Source of the DNA: Caloranaerobacter sp050286925
Lineage (GTDB): Bacteria > Bacillota > Clostridia > Tissierellales > Thermohalobacteraceae
Assembly: GCF_050286925.1 (NCBI RefSeq)
Contig: NZ_JBFWFX010000004.1
Coordinates: 62,001-126,000 of the forward strand
Direction: 5' to 3'
Length of the DNA stretch: 64,000 nucleotides
In this document: positions 26,745 to 34,703 of the stretch, piece by piece
How positions within the stretch are numbered: the first letter of the stretch is position 1
How the letters are laid out: each line of letters starts with the position of its first letter
Notes under the pieces: model-generated
The model's database searches: none
Told to the model about the DNA's origin: nothing
The model's input: only the letters and a program-made list of their open reading frames with translations
Made by a program: the position numbers and the translations under genes

Positions 26745-28859
26745 ATGAGTACAAAAGAGAAAATTATACAATTTATGAGAGAAGAAGCATATAAGCCAAT
26801 GCTTAAACAAGAGCTTGTAAAGGTATTTGGAATTGCAGATAATGAAATAAACGATTTTTACAAGCTGTTAGATGCAATGGAGAAGGAAGGTATGATTGTT
26901 AAAACTAGAAATGACAGATATGGTGTACCTGAGCGTATGAATTTAATTGTAGGTACTTTGCAGGGACATCCTAGAGGATATGGTTTTGTAGTGCCTGATA
27001 ATAAGGATATTAAAGATATTTTTATAGCTTCACAAGATTTAAATGGAGCACTACATGGAGATAGAGTTATAGCAAGAATAATAAGTAGAGGTTTTGGAGG
27101 TAAGAGTGAAGAAGGAGAAATTATAAGGATACTTGAAAGAGCTAATAAGACAATAGTAGGAACATTTGAAAAAAGTAAACATTTTGGATTTGTAGTTCCT
27201 GACGATAACAGGATAAATATGGATGTATTTATTCCAAAGTCAGAAATAAATGGTGCTAAGACAAATCAAAAAGTTGTTGTTGAAATTACTAAATGGCCTG
27301 AAAAAAGGAGAAATCCTGAAGGTAGGATAATAGAAATATTAGGTTATAAAGGTGATGTAGGGACAGATATATTGGCAATAATTAAAAAATATGGTCTTAC
27401 AGAAGAGTTTCCTGAAAAGGTTTTAAAAGAAGCTGATAATATACCTGAAGAAATTCCGGAAGAAGAGATAAATAGACGTTTAGACTTAAGAGATAAAAAC
27501 ATTTTCACTATAGATGGAATAGATGCCAAAGATTTAGATGATGCAGTATCAATTGAAAGATTGGATAATGGGAATTTCAAATTAGGAGTTCATATTGCTG
27601 ATGTATCTTATTATGTAAAAGAAAAGTCCCATTTAGATAAAGAAGCTTTAAAGAGAGGTACAAGTGTATATTTAGTTGATAGAGTTATTCCAATGCTTCC
27701 TAAGAAATTGTCAAATGGTGTTTGTAGTTTAAACCCAGGAGTTCCTAGACTTACTTTAAGTGTTTTTATGGAAATTGACAAACAAGGTAGAGTAATAGAC
27801 CATGAAATTGTGGAAAGTATTATACAAAGTAAAGAAAGATTAGTTTACACAGATATTTCAAATCTTTTAGAAAATGATGATGAGGAATTGAAGAAAAGGT
27901 ATAGCCATATTCTAGAAGATTTAAAGGCTATGGAGGAATTGTGTAATATATTGAGGAAAAAAAGAGAAAACAGAGGTAGCATAGATTTTGATTTTGATGA
28001 AGCAAAAATCATTTTAGATGAAAATGGAAAACCTATAGATATTAAGAAAGCAGAAAGAAGAATAGCAAATAGAATTATTGAAGAGTTCATGCTTGTTTGT
28101 AACGAAACGGTAGCAGAATATATGTATTGGTCACAAATTCCATTTGTATATAGAATACATGAAGATCCAGATGAAGAAAAGATTAATGAATTTAATAAAT
28201 TTATTCATAATTTTGGATATCATCTAAAGGGTATTCAACAAATTCATCCGAAAGAACTTCAAAATCTGCTTAAAAAAGTAGAAGGTACTAAGGAAGAGAC
28301 AGTAATAAATACATTAATGCTTAGATCATTAAAGAAAGCTAGATATAGTGCTGAACCTGATAGTCATTTTGGATTAGCAGCAAGATATTACTGTCATTTC
28401 ACTTCACCTATAAGAAGATATCCAGACCTACAGATTCATAGAATAATAAAAGCTTTTATAAATGGTGAATTGAAAGGAAGTAAAATTGAGAAACTAAAGA
28501 AGAAATTACCTTATGTAGCAGAGCAATCATCTATAAGAGAGAGAATAGCAGATGAAGCTGAAAGGGAAACTGAAGATTTGAAGAAAGTAGAATATATGTC
28601 AGAAAGACTTGGCGAAATTTACGAGGGTATAATATCTGGTGTTATGCCGTTCGGTATTTTTGTAGAGTTAGATAATACTGTAGAGGGTTTAGTTCATATA
28701 AGTACTTTAGTTGACGATTATTATATATATGATGAGTTTAATCACAGCTTTATTGGTGAAAGAACTAAAAAGACTTATAAAATAGGAGATGTAGTTAAAG
28801 TAAAAGTAATGAAAGCAGATATAGATAAAAGAGAAATTGATTTTATATTTGTAGAGTAA
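26745..28859 (+). CDS. rnr: Ribonuclease R
   Basis: ATG 26745 after TTGGAGG. The 704-residue protein has an N-terminal winged helix, two cold-shock domains, the RNB catalytic domain with DGIDAKDLDDAVSI (metal-binding aspartates) and YSAEPDSHFGLA, and a C-terminal S1 domain (GIISGVMPFGIFVEL). It is a 3'-5' exonuclease that acts with SmpB-tmRNA in decay of non-stop mRNAs. Its last 328 bases and terminator are duplicated at 31526, but this copy is complete. Confidence 0.97.
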   Translation: MSTKEKIIQFMREEAYKPMLKQELVKVFGIADNEINDFYKLLDAMEKEGMIVKTRNDRYGVPERMNLIVGTLQGHPRGYGFVVPDNKDIKDIFIASQDLNGALHGDRVIARIISRGFGGKSEEGEIIRILERANKTIVGTFEKSKHFGFVVPDDNRINMDVFIPKSEINGAKTNQKVVVEITKWPEKRRNPEGRIIEILGYKGDVGTDILAIIKKYGLTEEFPEKVLKEADNIPEEIPEEEINRRLDLRDKNIFTIDGIDAKDLDDAVSIERLDNGNFKLGVHIADVSYYVKEKSHLDKEALKRGTSVYLVDRVIPMLPKKLSNGVCSLNPGVPRLTLSVFMEIDKQGRVIDHEIVESIIQSKERLVYTDISNLLENDDEELKKRYSHILEDLKAMEELCNILRKKRENRGSIDFDFDEAKIILDENGKPIDIKKAERRIANRIIEEFMLVCNETVAEYMYWSQIPFVYRIHEDPDEEKINEFNKFIHNFGYHLKGIQQIHPKELQNLLKKVEGTKEETVINTLMLRSLKKARYSAEPDSHFGLAARYYCHFTSPIRRYPDLQIHRIIKAFINGELKGSKIEKLKKKLPYVAEQSSIRERIADEAERETEDLKKVEYMSERLGEIYEGIISGVMPFGIFVELDNTVEGLVHISTLVDDYYIYDEFNHSFIGERTKKTYKIGDVVKVKVMKADIDKREIDFIFVE

Positions 28860-28919
28860 AGATTATTAGGCTTAGCATTTAAAGTTAAGCCTAATATTTT
28901 TTTTATCGGCTTTTTGTTA
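28532..28919 (+). repeat. Direct repeat, left copy: rnr 3' end and terminator
   Basis: These 388 bp recur at 31526-31915 with about 2% substitutions and a TA insertion, offset 2,994-2,996 bp. A second homologous block follows (29144 to about 29292 here, 31912 to about 32061 there). Confidence 0.95.
28865..28904 (+). terminator. Terminator of rnr
   Basis: ATTAGGCTTA (28865-28874) pairs with TAAGCCTAAT (28886-28895), followed by a T8 run. An identical copy lies at 31861-31900. Confidence 0.92.
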
Positions 28920-28942
28920 ATAGTTGAGGCAGGTATTATCTA

Positions 28943-29116
28943 GTATGCTTGCTTAGAATATATAGACCTCATGAATTTAGTAGTGAAGAAATAAAGAAAA
29001 TTATGCTAGGGTATAAAACGCAATTTGATTCAGGAATATTAGAAGCATTTTTGCAAATTGTGCAAGCAGTTATGATTTTGTTTGAGATTTTAAATGAATA
29101 TTATTATAAAAGTTAG
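28943..29116 (+). pseudogene. C-terminal remnant of an HD-GYP phosphodiesterase
   Basis: One open frame with no start reads RIYRPHEFSSEEIKKIML then GYKTQFDSGILEAFLQIV to a stop at 29114. This matches the end of HD-GYP domains (RPYRPALG...GTQFDP..VEAF). Just upstream in another frame is IVEAGII, the expected preceding segment, so there is at least one frameshift. Only this copy of the rnr downstream repeat has it. Confidence 0.7.
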
Positions 29117-29200
29117 GATACTAAACATAAGAATCTTGGCTTCTATTATTACCATTTTTAGAGCTTATACACTAATTAAATGAAAAATTAGAAGAAAATA

Positions 29201-29230
29201 TTTACAATTGTTTTTTTGTTGTATTATAAT
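29201..29230 (+). promoter_or_regulatory. Candidate promoter within the duplicated downstream block
   Basis: TTTACA (29201-29206), 18-bp spacer, TATAAT (29225-29230), followed by an imperfect AAGCAAGTA..TACTTACTT inverted repeat. The duplicate has TTTACA-17-TACAAT at 31967-31995 and a similar inverted repeat. Confidence 0.55.
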
Positions 29231-29504
29231 AAGAAGCAAGTACTACTTACTTAATAACCTAATAATTTAATAAGATTAATTATTTTACGTAATAAAAGCA
29301 GAAACAAAAGTTTTAAGAAGATATTTTCATTGTTAAATTTATTAAAGAAATTACTAAAAGTATATGCATACTAGAAAACTCTAGAAGTTTTCTTCTTTCT
29401 GTTAGATTGTGTTTTATTTTGAACATTAATTTTTGTAAAATTCAAAAATGTTTGACGAAGTGGGATGTTTTGAAATAAATCTGAATAAATATCTTATTTT
29501 TAAA

Positions 29505-29522
29505 GTTGCAAAATTTTGCAAC
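29505..29522 (+). promoter_or_regulatory. Perfect 18-bp palindrome
   Basis: GTTGCAAAATTTTGCAAC has no spacer and sits 110 bp before the NlpC/P60-like gene. It is a plausible binding site for a dimeric regulator. The rest of 29231-29632 holds one T-rich hairpin (29371-29400) and nothing else I can assign. Confidence 0.45.
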
Positions 29523-29632
29523 TAGCTGTTTGAAACGTGTCTGAGGAGGTGAGTAGGTATGTGAAAACTATTAGATAAGATATTTATTTTGAAGTGTTTT
29601 ACAAACTATATTATGCAAGGAGGAAATTATTT

Positions 29633-30448
29633 ATGAAAAAATTTGTAATATTTTTTGTGATATGTTTTTTATTTTTACCTTCTACATTAATAACTTTTGC
29701 TCAAGATAGCAAATTAGAATGTTCATATAGTGATAAATTAAAATTAAAAATTCAACAAGCAAAAGAGTTCAAAAAAAACAAAGTTTTAGAAAAACTTGAT
29801 GACAAAATTAGTAAATATTATCAGCAAAATAAAAATAAAATACTAGCTTTATCAGATATCAGAGACTTTAATACCAAAAAAACACAAAACATTATAAAAG
29901 CTATAGGAAATGATATAATTAACTGTAATTTAAGAGAAAATAATGGTTTTAATTTTGATATGAATATAGGTATTGGAGAACCTACGGGGTCTAATAATAT
30001 AGATTATACATACTTTATGGATGGAGATATTATTTTAGTCCATGATGGTTTTTGTCCTTATGGATATTATAGACATGGAGGAATATTTGTAGAAGAAGAA
30101 GATAAGTTTATATCTGCTCAAATAGGTGAAGGTGTAATATGGGAATCAAAATCTAAATATCATGGATATGATGAAGCAATAGGATTATATGTGGATTACA
30201 AAATAGATTTACCTGATCAAAGAAAATATGCTACCGATGCTATAGTAGATTATCTTAAGCAGCAGTTAGGGAAACCATATAAGCTTTCAGGTAAAAATGA
30301 TGAAAGTTCGTGGTATTGTACAAAACTGCCTTGGAAAGGATGGAATAAAATCACAAATGTAGATATAGATGGAGATAGCGGTATCTTTTGTTTCCCAGAT
30401 AATATTTATAGTGATACTGATACAGTAATTTTTGAATTTGCAAATTAA
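29633..30448 (+). CDS. Secreted permuted NlpC/P60 (YiiX-like) hydrolase
   Basis: Start ATG 29633 after AAGGAGG. The 271-residue product opens with a signal peptide (MKKFVIFFVICFLFLP, cut probably after TFA). A lysine-rich helical stretch follows, then DGDIILVHDG with RHGGIFVEE (candidate catalytic His) and later WYCTKLPWKGW (candidate Cys). The His-before-Cys order is that of circularly permuted papain-like YiiX/YebB proteins. It is probably a cell-surface amidase or lipid/peptide hydrolase; the substrate is unknown. It forms a pair with the next gene inside the rnr repeat. Confidence 0.75.
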   Translation: MKKFVIFFVICFLFLPSTLITFAQDSKLECSYSDKLKLKIQQAKEFKKNKVLEKLDDKISKYYQQNKNKILALSDIRDFNTKKTQNIIKAIGNDIINCNLRENNGFNFDMNIGIGEPTGSNNIDYTYFMDGDIILVHDGFCPYGYYRHGGIFVEEEDKFISAQIGEGVIWESKSKYHGYDEAIGLYVDYKIDLPDQRKYATDAIVDYLKQQLGKPYKLSGKNDESSWYCTKLPWKGWNKITNVDIDGDSGIFCFPDNIYSDTDTVIFEFAN

Positions 30449-30477
30449 TATTATTTTTAAAGTAAAGTGGTGATAAT

Positions 30478-31518
30478 TTGAGCAAAATTAGAAAAAGAAT
30501 ATCAGTTATAATAATATTAATTATTATTTCGACATTTATGGTTACGATGAAAATTAAACATAGTAATGTGGCGAGTTCATATGATAGCAAAACAGGAGCA
30601 GGTTTATATGTTCTATCAACCTATAAAATGTACTATTTAGCAAATGATACATATGATGTGGTAGAACAAACAAAGCTAAATGGTGCTTATGACATGGCGA
30701 TTGGAGAAAAAAACAAAGTGTATGTACCAATTTATGGTTATGCAAACAATGTTGGAAAAAAGATAAAAGTATTTAAAGATGGAAAAGTGCAAAATGAGAT
30801 AATATTAGAATATACTCTTCCAGATAAGGTAAGATATAATAAATACAATAAAAAAGCTTATATATGGTATGCTTGTAAAATTACATCACAAGAAGAAAAT
30901 GGTATTACAGTTATTGATACAGTTAATGATACTGTTGTAAAACATATTAAATATAATAATTGTATTGAAGATATAGTTTTTACAGATGATAATAAAATGA
31001 TAGTTAGCGCATGGGGAGTAACAGGTGGAGATTGGAAACTTGATGTTATTGATTTAGAAAATGATTCTATAATAAAAACAATTTCGTTTAAACCTAAAAT
31101 AACATCAATGGAGTTTATAGGTAACAATCTTATATATGCAGTTTCTACTTTATTAGATGAACCATATGTATATGTAATAGATTATAAAAAAGGTAAGCTA
31201 ATAGATAAGATAAAAGTAAGCTCTAAATATAGATATAAAGTTTGTAAGGCTACAATAAAAGGAAAAGAATATATATATGTAATACATTTAAATATCGATA
31301 ATAATGAAGGTGATGTAATATCAGTAATTGATCCTTTAACAAGAAAGATGGTGAATAAAATTACAGGTATAAGTTCCCCTAATGATTTATCTTTTCATAA
31401 TGGTAAGTTATTAGTAAGTAGCTGGCTTAATAATAAAATATATGTATTAGAAAATAATAAAATAGTTAAAGAAATAGACATACAAAAGCCTAATAGAATA
31501 TTGAGCATTACTCAATGA
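30478..31518 (+). CDS. Membrane-anchored or secreted beta-propeller protein
   Basis: TTG 30478 follows AAAGTGGTGAT. The 346-residue protein has one N-terminal hydrophobic helix (residues 8-24) and then blade-like repeats such as VYVIDYKKGKLIDKI, ISVIDPLTRKMVNKI and IYVLENNKIVKEIDI, in the style of YncE/YVTN propellers. No catalytic motif is seen. It starts 29 bp after the NlpC/P60-like gene, so a joint surface function is likely. Its end lies 7 bp before the duplicated rnr segment. Confidence 0.7.
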   Translation: MSKIRKRISVIIILIIISTFMVTMKIKHSNVASSYDSKTGAGLYVLSTYKMYYLANDTYDVVEQTKLNGAYDMAIGEKNKVYVPIYGYANNVGKKIKVFKDGKVQNEIILEYTLPDKVRYNKYNKKAYIWYACKITSQEENGITVIDTVNDTVVKHIKYNNCIEDIVFTDDNKMIVSAWGVTGGDWKLDVIDLENDSIIKTISFKPKITSMEFIGNNLIYAVSTLLDEPYVYVIDYKKGKLIDKIKVSSKYRYKVCKATIKGKEYIYVIHLNIDNNEGDVISVIDPLTRKMVNKITGISSPNDLSFHNGKLLVSSWLNNKIYVLENNKIVKEIDIQKPNRILSITQ

Positions 31519-31525
31519 GGTACGA

Positions 31526-31855
31526 TATAAGAGAGAGAATAGCAGATGAAGCTGAAAGGGAAACTGAAGATTTGAAGAAAGTAGAATATATGTCAGAAAG
31601 ACTTGGCGAAATTTACGAGGGTATAATATCTGGTGTTATGTCGTTCGGTATTTTTGTAGAGTTAGATAACACTGTAGAGGGTTTAGTTCATATAAGTACT
31701 TTAGTTGACGATTATTATATATATATGATGAGTTTAATCATAGTTTTATTGGTGAAAGAACTAAAAAGACTTATAAAATAGATGTAGTTGGAAAAGTAAA
31801 AGTAATGAAAGCAGATATAGATAAAAGAGAAATTGATTTTATATTTGTAGAGTAA
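31526..31855 (+). pseudogene. Duplicated 3' fragment of rnr
   Basis: Nearly identical to 28532-28859, covering the end of the RNB domain and the S1 domain. A TA insertion in the run near 31720 shifts the frame, and there is no ribosome site. An apparent small frame at 31515-31781 is just this fragment. Confidence 0.93.
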
Positions 31856-32061
31856 AGATTATTAGGCTTAGCATTTAAAGTTAAGCCTAATATTTTTTTT
31901 ATCGGCTTTTTGTTATTACTATTTTTAGAATTTATATACTAATTAAATGAAAAATTAGAAATAGTATTTACAATTGTATTTTATTGTTATACAATGATAA
32001 AAAAGTAAGCAATATTTACTTAACAACCTAATAATTTAATAAGACTAATTATCTTCGTAAA
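31526..32061 (+). repeat. Direct repeat, right copy
   Basis: Includes the rnr fragment, its terminator (31861-31900) and the downstream block ending near 32061. Relative to the left copy, a ~225-bp segment with the HD-GYP remnant is absent. From 32062 to 32307 only a short open stretch (32157-32297, with VRIYVKTIDLTKTKVIKSG) is seen, with no start and no family I recognise. Confidence 0.9.
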
Positions 32062-32307
32062 TTTTTAAGAATTATAATCAATCAATATTTATCAAACTCA
32101 ACAAAACTTACTAAACGTGAAAAGAATATTAAAACTTTTGACAATACCTAGTTGTATCTTTTGAAGGACAAAGTTAGAATCTATGTTAAAACAATAGATT
32201 TAACGAAAACAAAAGTTATAAAAAGTGGGAATCTAACATTAGAGATAATTGAAGGTAAACAAGAACCAAAAATGTCGCATTGCTATGTGTTAGTTTGAGG
32301 TGATAAA

Positions 32308-33201
32308 ATGGAATTGAGACAAATAACTGAAAAAGTTTATTTTATTCCAAACCCAGCAAATATAGGGGTTATTCGTGATGGTAAAATGGTAATTTTAATA
32401 GATAGTGGTTTAGATGATGATACTGGAATAAAGATATTAAAAGCTTTAGAAAATTATGGTCTTTATCTTAAAGCAATAATAAATACACATTCACATGCAG
32501 ATCATTGTGGAGGAAATGCTTATTTAAAAGAAAAGACATGCGCAAAGATTTATGCCCCTGAAATAGAAGCAGGAATAATACAATATTCTTATTTAGAGCC
32601 TTTTTATTTCTTTTCTGGTGCAAGTCCTATTAAAGATTTAAAAAATAAGTTTTTGATGGCAAGACCATCTCGAGTTGACTACGTTATAAAAAATAATGAA
32701 AGTAAATTATTCTTTGATAAAATAGAGTTAAAAATTGTCCGATTACCAGGCCATTCGCCTAACCAGATTGGAATAGGAGTTGAGAATGTTCTATTTTGTG
32801 CTGATTCTATCATTTCAAAGGATACATTAAAAAAACACAAAATTCCATTTTGTGTAGATATAGACAAACAGAAAAAAACTTTAAATTTTCTTAAAGAAAG
32901 CAAGTATAAGTTTTATGTTCCTAGTCATGCAAAACCATTAGATAACATTTTAGATTTAGCTATTGCTAATCTGAAAATAATTGAAGATGTTGAGAAGTAT
33001 CTTATACATAATATTAGAGGAAGTAAAACAACTGAGGAAATTCTGAGGGAGTTATGTAATCATTATAAAATAGAAATAAAAAGCATTCAACAGTATTATT
33101 TAATGAATACAGTAACAATGGCCTATCTTAGTTTTTTATATAAGAAAGGCAGATTTGAGCTAATGATAAGTGGTAACACATTATATTGGAAAAAAATATA
33201 A
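32308..33201 (+). CDS. Metallo-beta-lactamase-fold hydrolase
   Basis: ATG 32308 after GAGGTGAT. The 297-residue protein has IDSGLDDDTG, the metal site HSHADH at 61-66, LPGHSPNQIG (third His) and CADSI (bridging Asp), with SHAKP near 217. About 80 helical residues follow the metal domain, where some relatives carry a winged helix. It is a glyoxalase-II-like hydrolase with unknown substrate. Confidence 0.85.
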   Translation: MELRQITEKVYFIPNPANIGVIRDGKMVILIDSGLDDDTGIKILKALENYGLYLKAIINTHSHADHCGGNAYLKEKTCAKIYAPEIEAGIIQYSYLEPFYFFSGASPIKDLKNKFLMARPSRVDYVIKNNESKLFFDKIELKIVRLPGHSPNQIGIGVENVLFCADSIISKDTLKKHKIPFCVDIDKQKKTLNFLKESKYKFYVPSHAKPLDNILDLAIANLKIIEDVEKYLIHNIRGSKTTEEILRELCNHYKIEIKSIQQYYLMNTVTMAYLSFLYKKGRFELMISGNTLYWKKI

Positions 33202-33404
33202 ATTAAAATTCATTGCTGAATCCGTGATAGTTAGAAATCAAAGACATTAACTTAATCCATATTATTCGGCAAACATTACATTTAGGCGAAAGTGGTTAGT
33301 AGTCTATCCGATATAGTTAAAAAATAATAAATTTATAAAATTCGGAAATTTTCTATCCTTTAAAAATTTACAGTAGTTTGGCACAATCCAAAAAGTGAGG
33401 GATA

Positions 33405-33433
33405 TTGACAAAAAAATATATATATGCTATAAT
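33405..33433 (+). promoter_or_regulatory. Consensus sigma-A promoter of smpB
   Basis: TTGACA (33405-33410), 17-bp spacer, TATAAT (33428-33433): an exact consensus match. It excludes translation starts before about 33440. Confidence 0.88.
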
Positions 33434-33466
33434 TACTTTCGCACTAAATATAATGTGGTGGTAAAT

Positions 33467-33937
33467 ATGGGAAAAGGTAATAATATAAAAATAATCGCAA
33501 GAAACAAAAAGGCAAGGCATGACTATTTTATTGAAGAAACATTTGAAGCAGGTATTGTTTTAACAGGTACGGAGGTAAAATCAATAAGACAAGGCAAAGT
33601 TAATCTTAAGGATAGCTATGCTGTTGTAGAAAATGGCGAGGTATTTATTAATAATATGCATATAAGCCCTTATGAGCAGGGTAATATTTACAATACCGAC
33701 CCGTTGAGAAAAAGGAAATTATTGCTTCATAAAAGAGAAATAAATAAGTTAATTGGCTATACTACACAAAAGGGTTATTCTTTGATACCTTTAAGCATAT
33801 ATATAAAAAATGGACTAGTAAAATTGGAATTGTCAATAGCTAAAGGAAAGAAATTATACGATAAAAGACATGATATTGCTAAGAGAGATGCTGAAAGAAG
33901 GATACAAAAACATTTAAGTGCAAAGTATAATTATTAA
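33467..33937 (+). CDS. smpB: SsrA-binding protein SmpB
   Basis: Start ATG 33467 (MGKGNNIKIIARNKKARHDYF) after GTGGTGG, downstream of the promoter. The 156-residue protein has the oligonucleotide-binding barrel (GIVLTGTEVKSIRQGKVNLKDS, HISPYEQGN) and the basic tail GKKLYDKRHDIAKRDAERR. It loads tmRNA into stalled ribosomes. ssrA begins 30 bp after its stop. Confidence 0.97.
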   Translation: MGKGNNIKIIARNKKARHDYFIEETFEAGIVLTGTEVKSIRQGKVNLKDSYAVVENGEVFINNMHISPYEQGNIYNTDPLRKRKLLLHKREINKLIGYTTQKGYSLIPLSIYIKNGLVKLELSIAKGKKLYDKRHDIAKRDAERRIQKHLSAKYNY

Positions 33938-33967
33938 CAGATAAGAAGTAAGTTCTGTCGATATCAT

Positions 33968-34321
33968 GGGGGCGAATATGGTTTCGACGGGGGCATGGAG
34001 TCAAGAGTAGCGAGCCGTTGTCGCCAAGCAACGTTAAAAGTGGCATCTAAAAATAAACGCAAACGATAATTACGCTTTAGCTGCGTAAGGAAATACGCGG
34101 CCGCTTCCTCTAATAGACCTGCCTATTAGAGTGTAAGTGTCATAGACTGCAGGGAACTGCTATAGGGGTTCTCCGACCTATAGTAGATTAATTGGAGATA
34201 GCCGAGGATGAAGCCTGTTGCTGGGCGTCATTCTTGGCGAAATATAATACAGCAACTGCGCTCGGAGAAGCTCTTGACGAAGTGCTTTCGGACGTGGGTT
34301 CGACTCCCACCGCCTCCACCA
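33968..34321 (+). ncRNA. ssrA: Transfer-messenger RNA
   Basis: The 5' end GGGGGCGAATATGG pairs with the 3' end CGCCTCCACCA, so the CCA is encoded. The T-arm GTGGGTTCGACTCCCAC is seen at 34295-34311. The tag frame at 34059-34088 reads ANDNYALAA then TAA, with the resume alanine GCA. At 354 nt it is normal in size. It frees ribosomes stuck on broken mRNAs together with the adjacent smpB product. Confidence 0.97.
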
Positions 34322-34332
34322 GTAAAGAAAGT

Positions 34333-34370
34333 CTTTGATTTACATTAAAATGTAAATCAAAGGCTTTTTT
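34333..34370 (+). terminator. Terminator of smpB-ssrA
   Basis: Perfect 13-bp stem (34333-34345 with 34350-34362), 4-nt loop and a T6 run after GC. Confidence 0.92.
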
Positions 34371-34544
34371 ATATTTCTCTATTATAAGTTTTGCTCTAGC
34401 TTTTTTGTGAATAACTAGATAAGGTTCTATATCTATTAAAAATTCAATAGCATCATTATAAATTATTCTATAATGAGTAGGAATTTCTGTGTTTATCTTT
34501 GTAACCCATTCTAATAATTTAATGTCAGTATAGGAAATTAATTT
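34371..34544 (-). pseudogene. Short reverse-strand coding remnant
   Basis: A 56-codon open stretch on the reverse strand reads SYTDIKLLEWVTKINTEIP then IEFLIDIEPYLVIHKKARAK, without a start and running into the tmRNA terminator. The second part resembles the end of LAGLIDADG-type endonucleases (FLxxIxPYLVIKKxxA). This is a weak resemblance from memory; it is a fragment at best. Confidence 0.3.
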
Positions 34545-34620
34545 TTATAATTTCTAAAAAATAAAGTGTTTAATAATAGGAAATATTAAAATTATTTAAA
34601 CAAAATAAAGAAGGGAAAAT

Positions 34621-34656
34621 TATATAAATGTAGAATATTGTATATAAATGTAGAAT
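34621..34656 (+). repeat. Two 16-bp direct repeats, 20-bp period
   Basis: TATATAAATGTAGAAT occurs at 34621-34636 and again at 34641-34656, two helical turns apart, 48 bp before the LysM-phosphatase start. This suggests a tandem activator or repressor site. Confidence 0.6.
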
Positions 34657-34703
34657 TATTATACATATTTATAATTCGAAAATAACTATAAGGAGGTTTT
34701 TTA

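Noticed and set aside
31515..31781. Apparent small gene with S1-domain similarity
   Set aside because: It is the duplicated end of rnr with a 2-bp frameshift, no ribosome site and no own start region.
33395..33466. Upstream extension of smpB
   Set aside because: A perfect consensus promoter occupies 33405-33433, so this stretch is not transcribed as part of smpB.
33968..34371. Integrated element at the ssrA 3' end
   Set aside because: No integrase and no second copy of the tmRNA 3' end was seen; only a weak coding fossil lies beside it.
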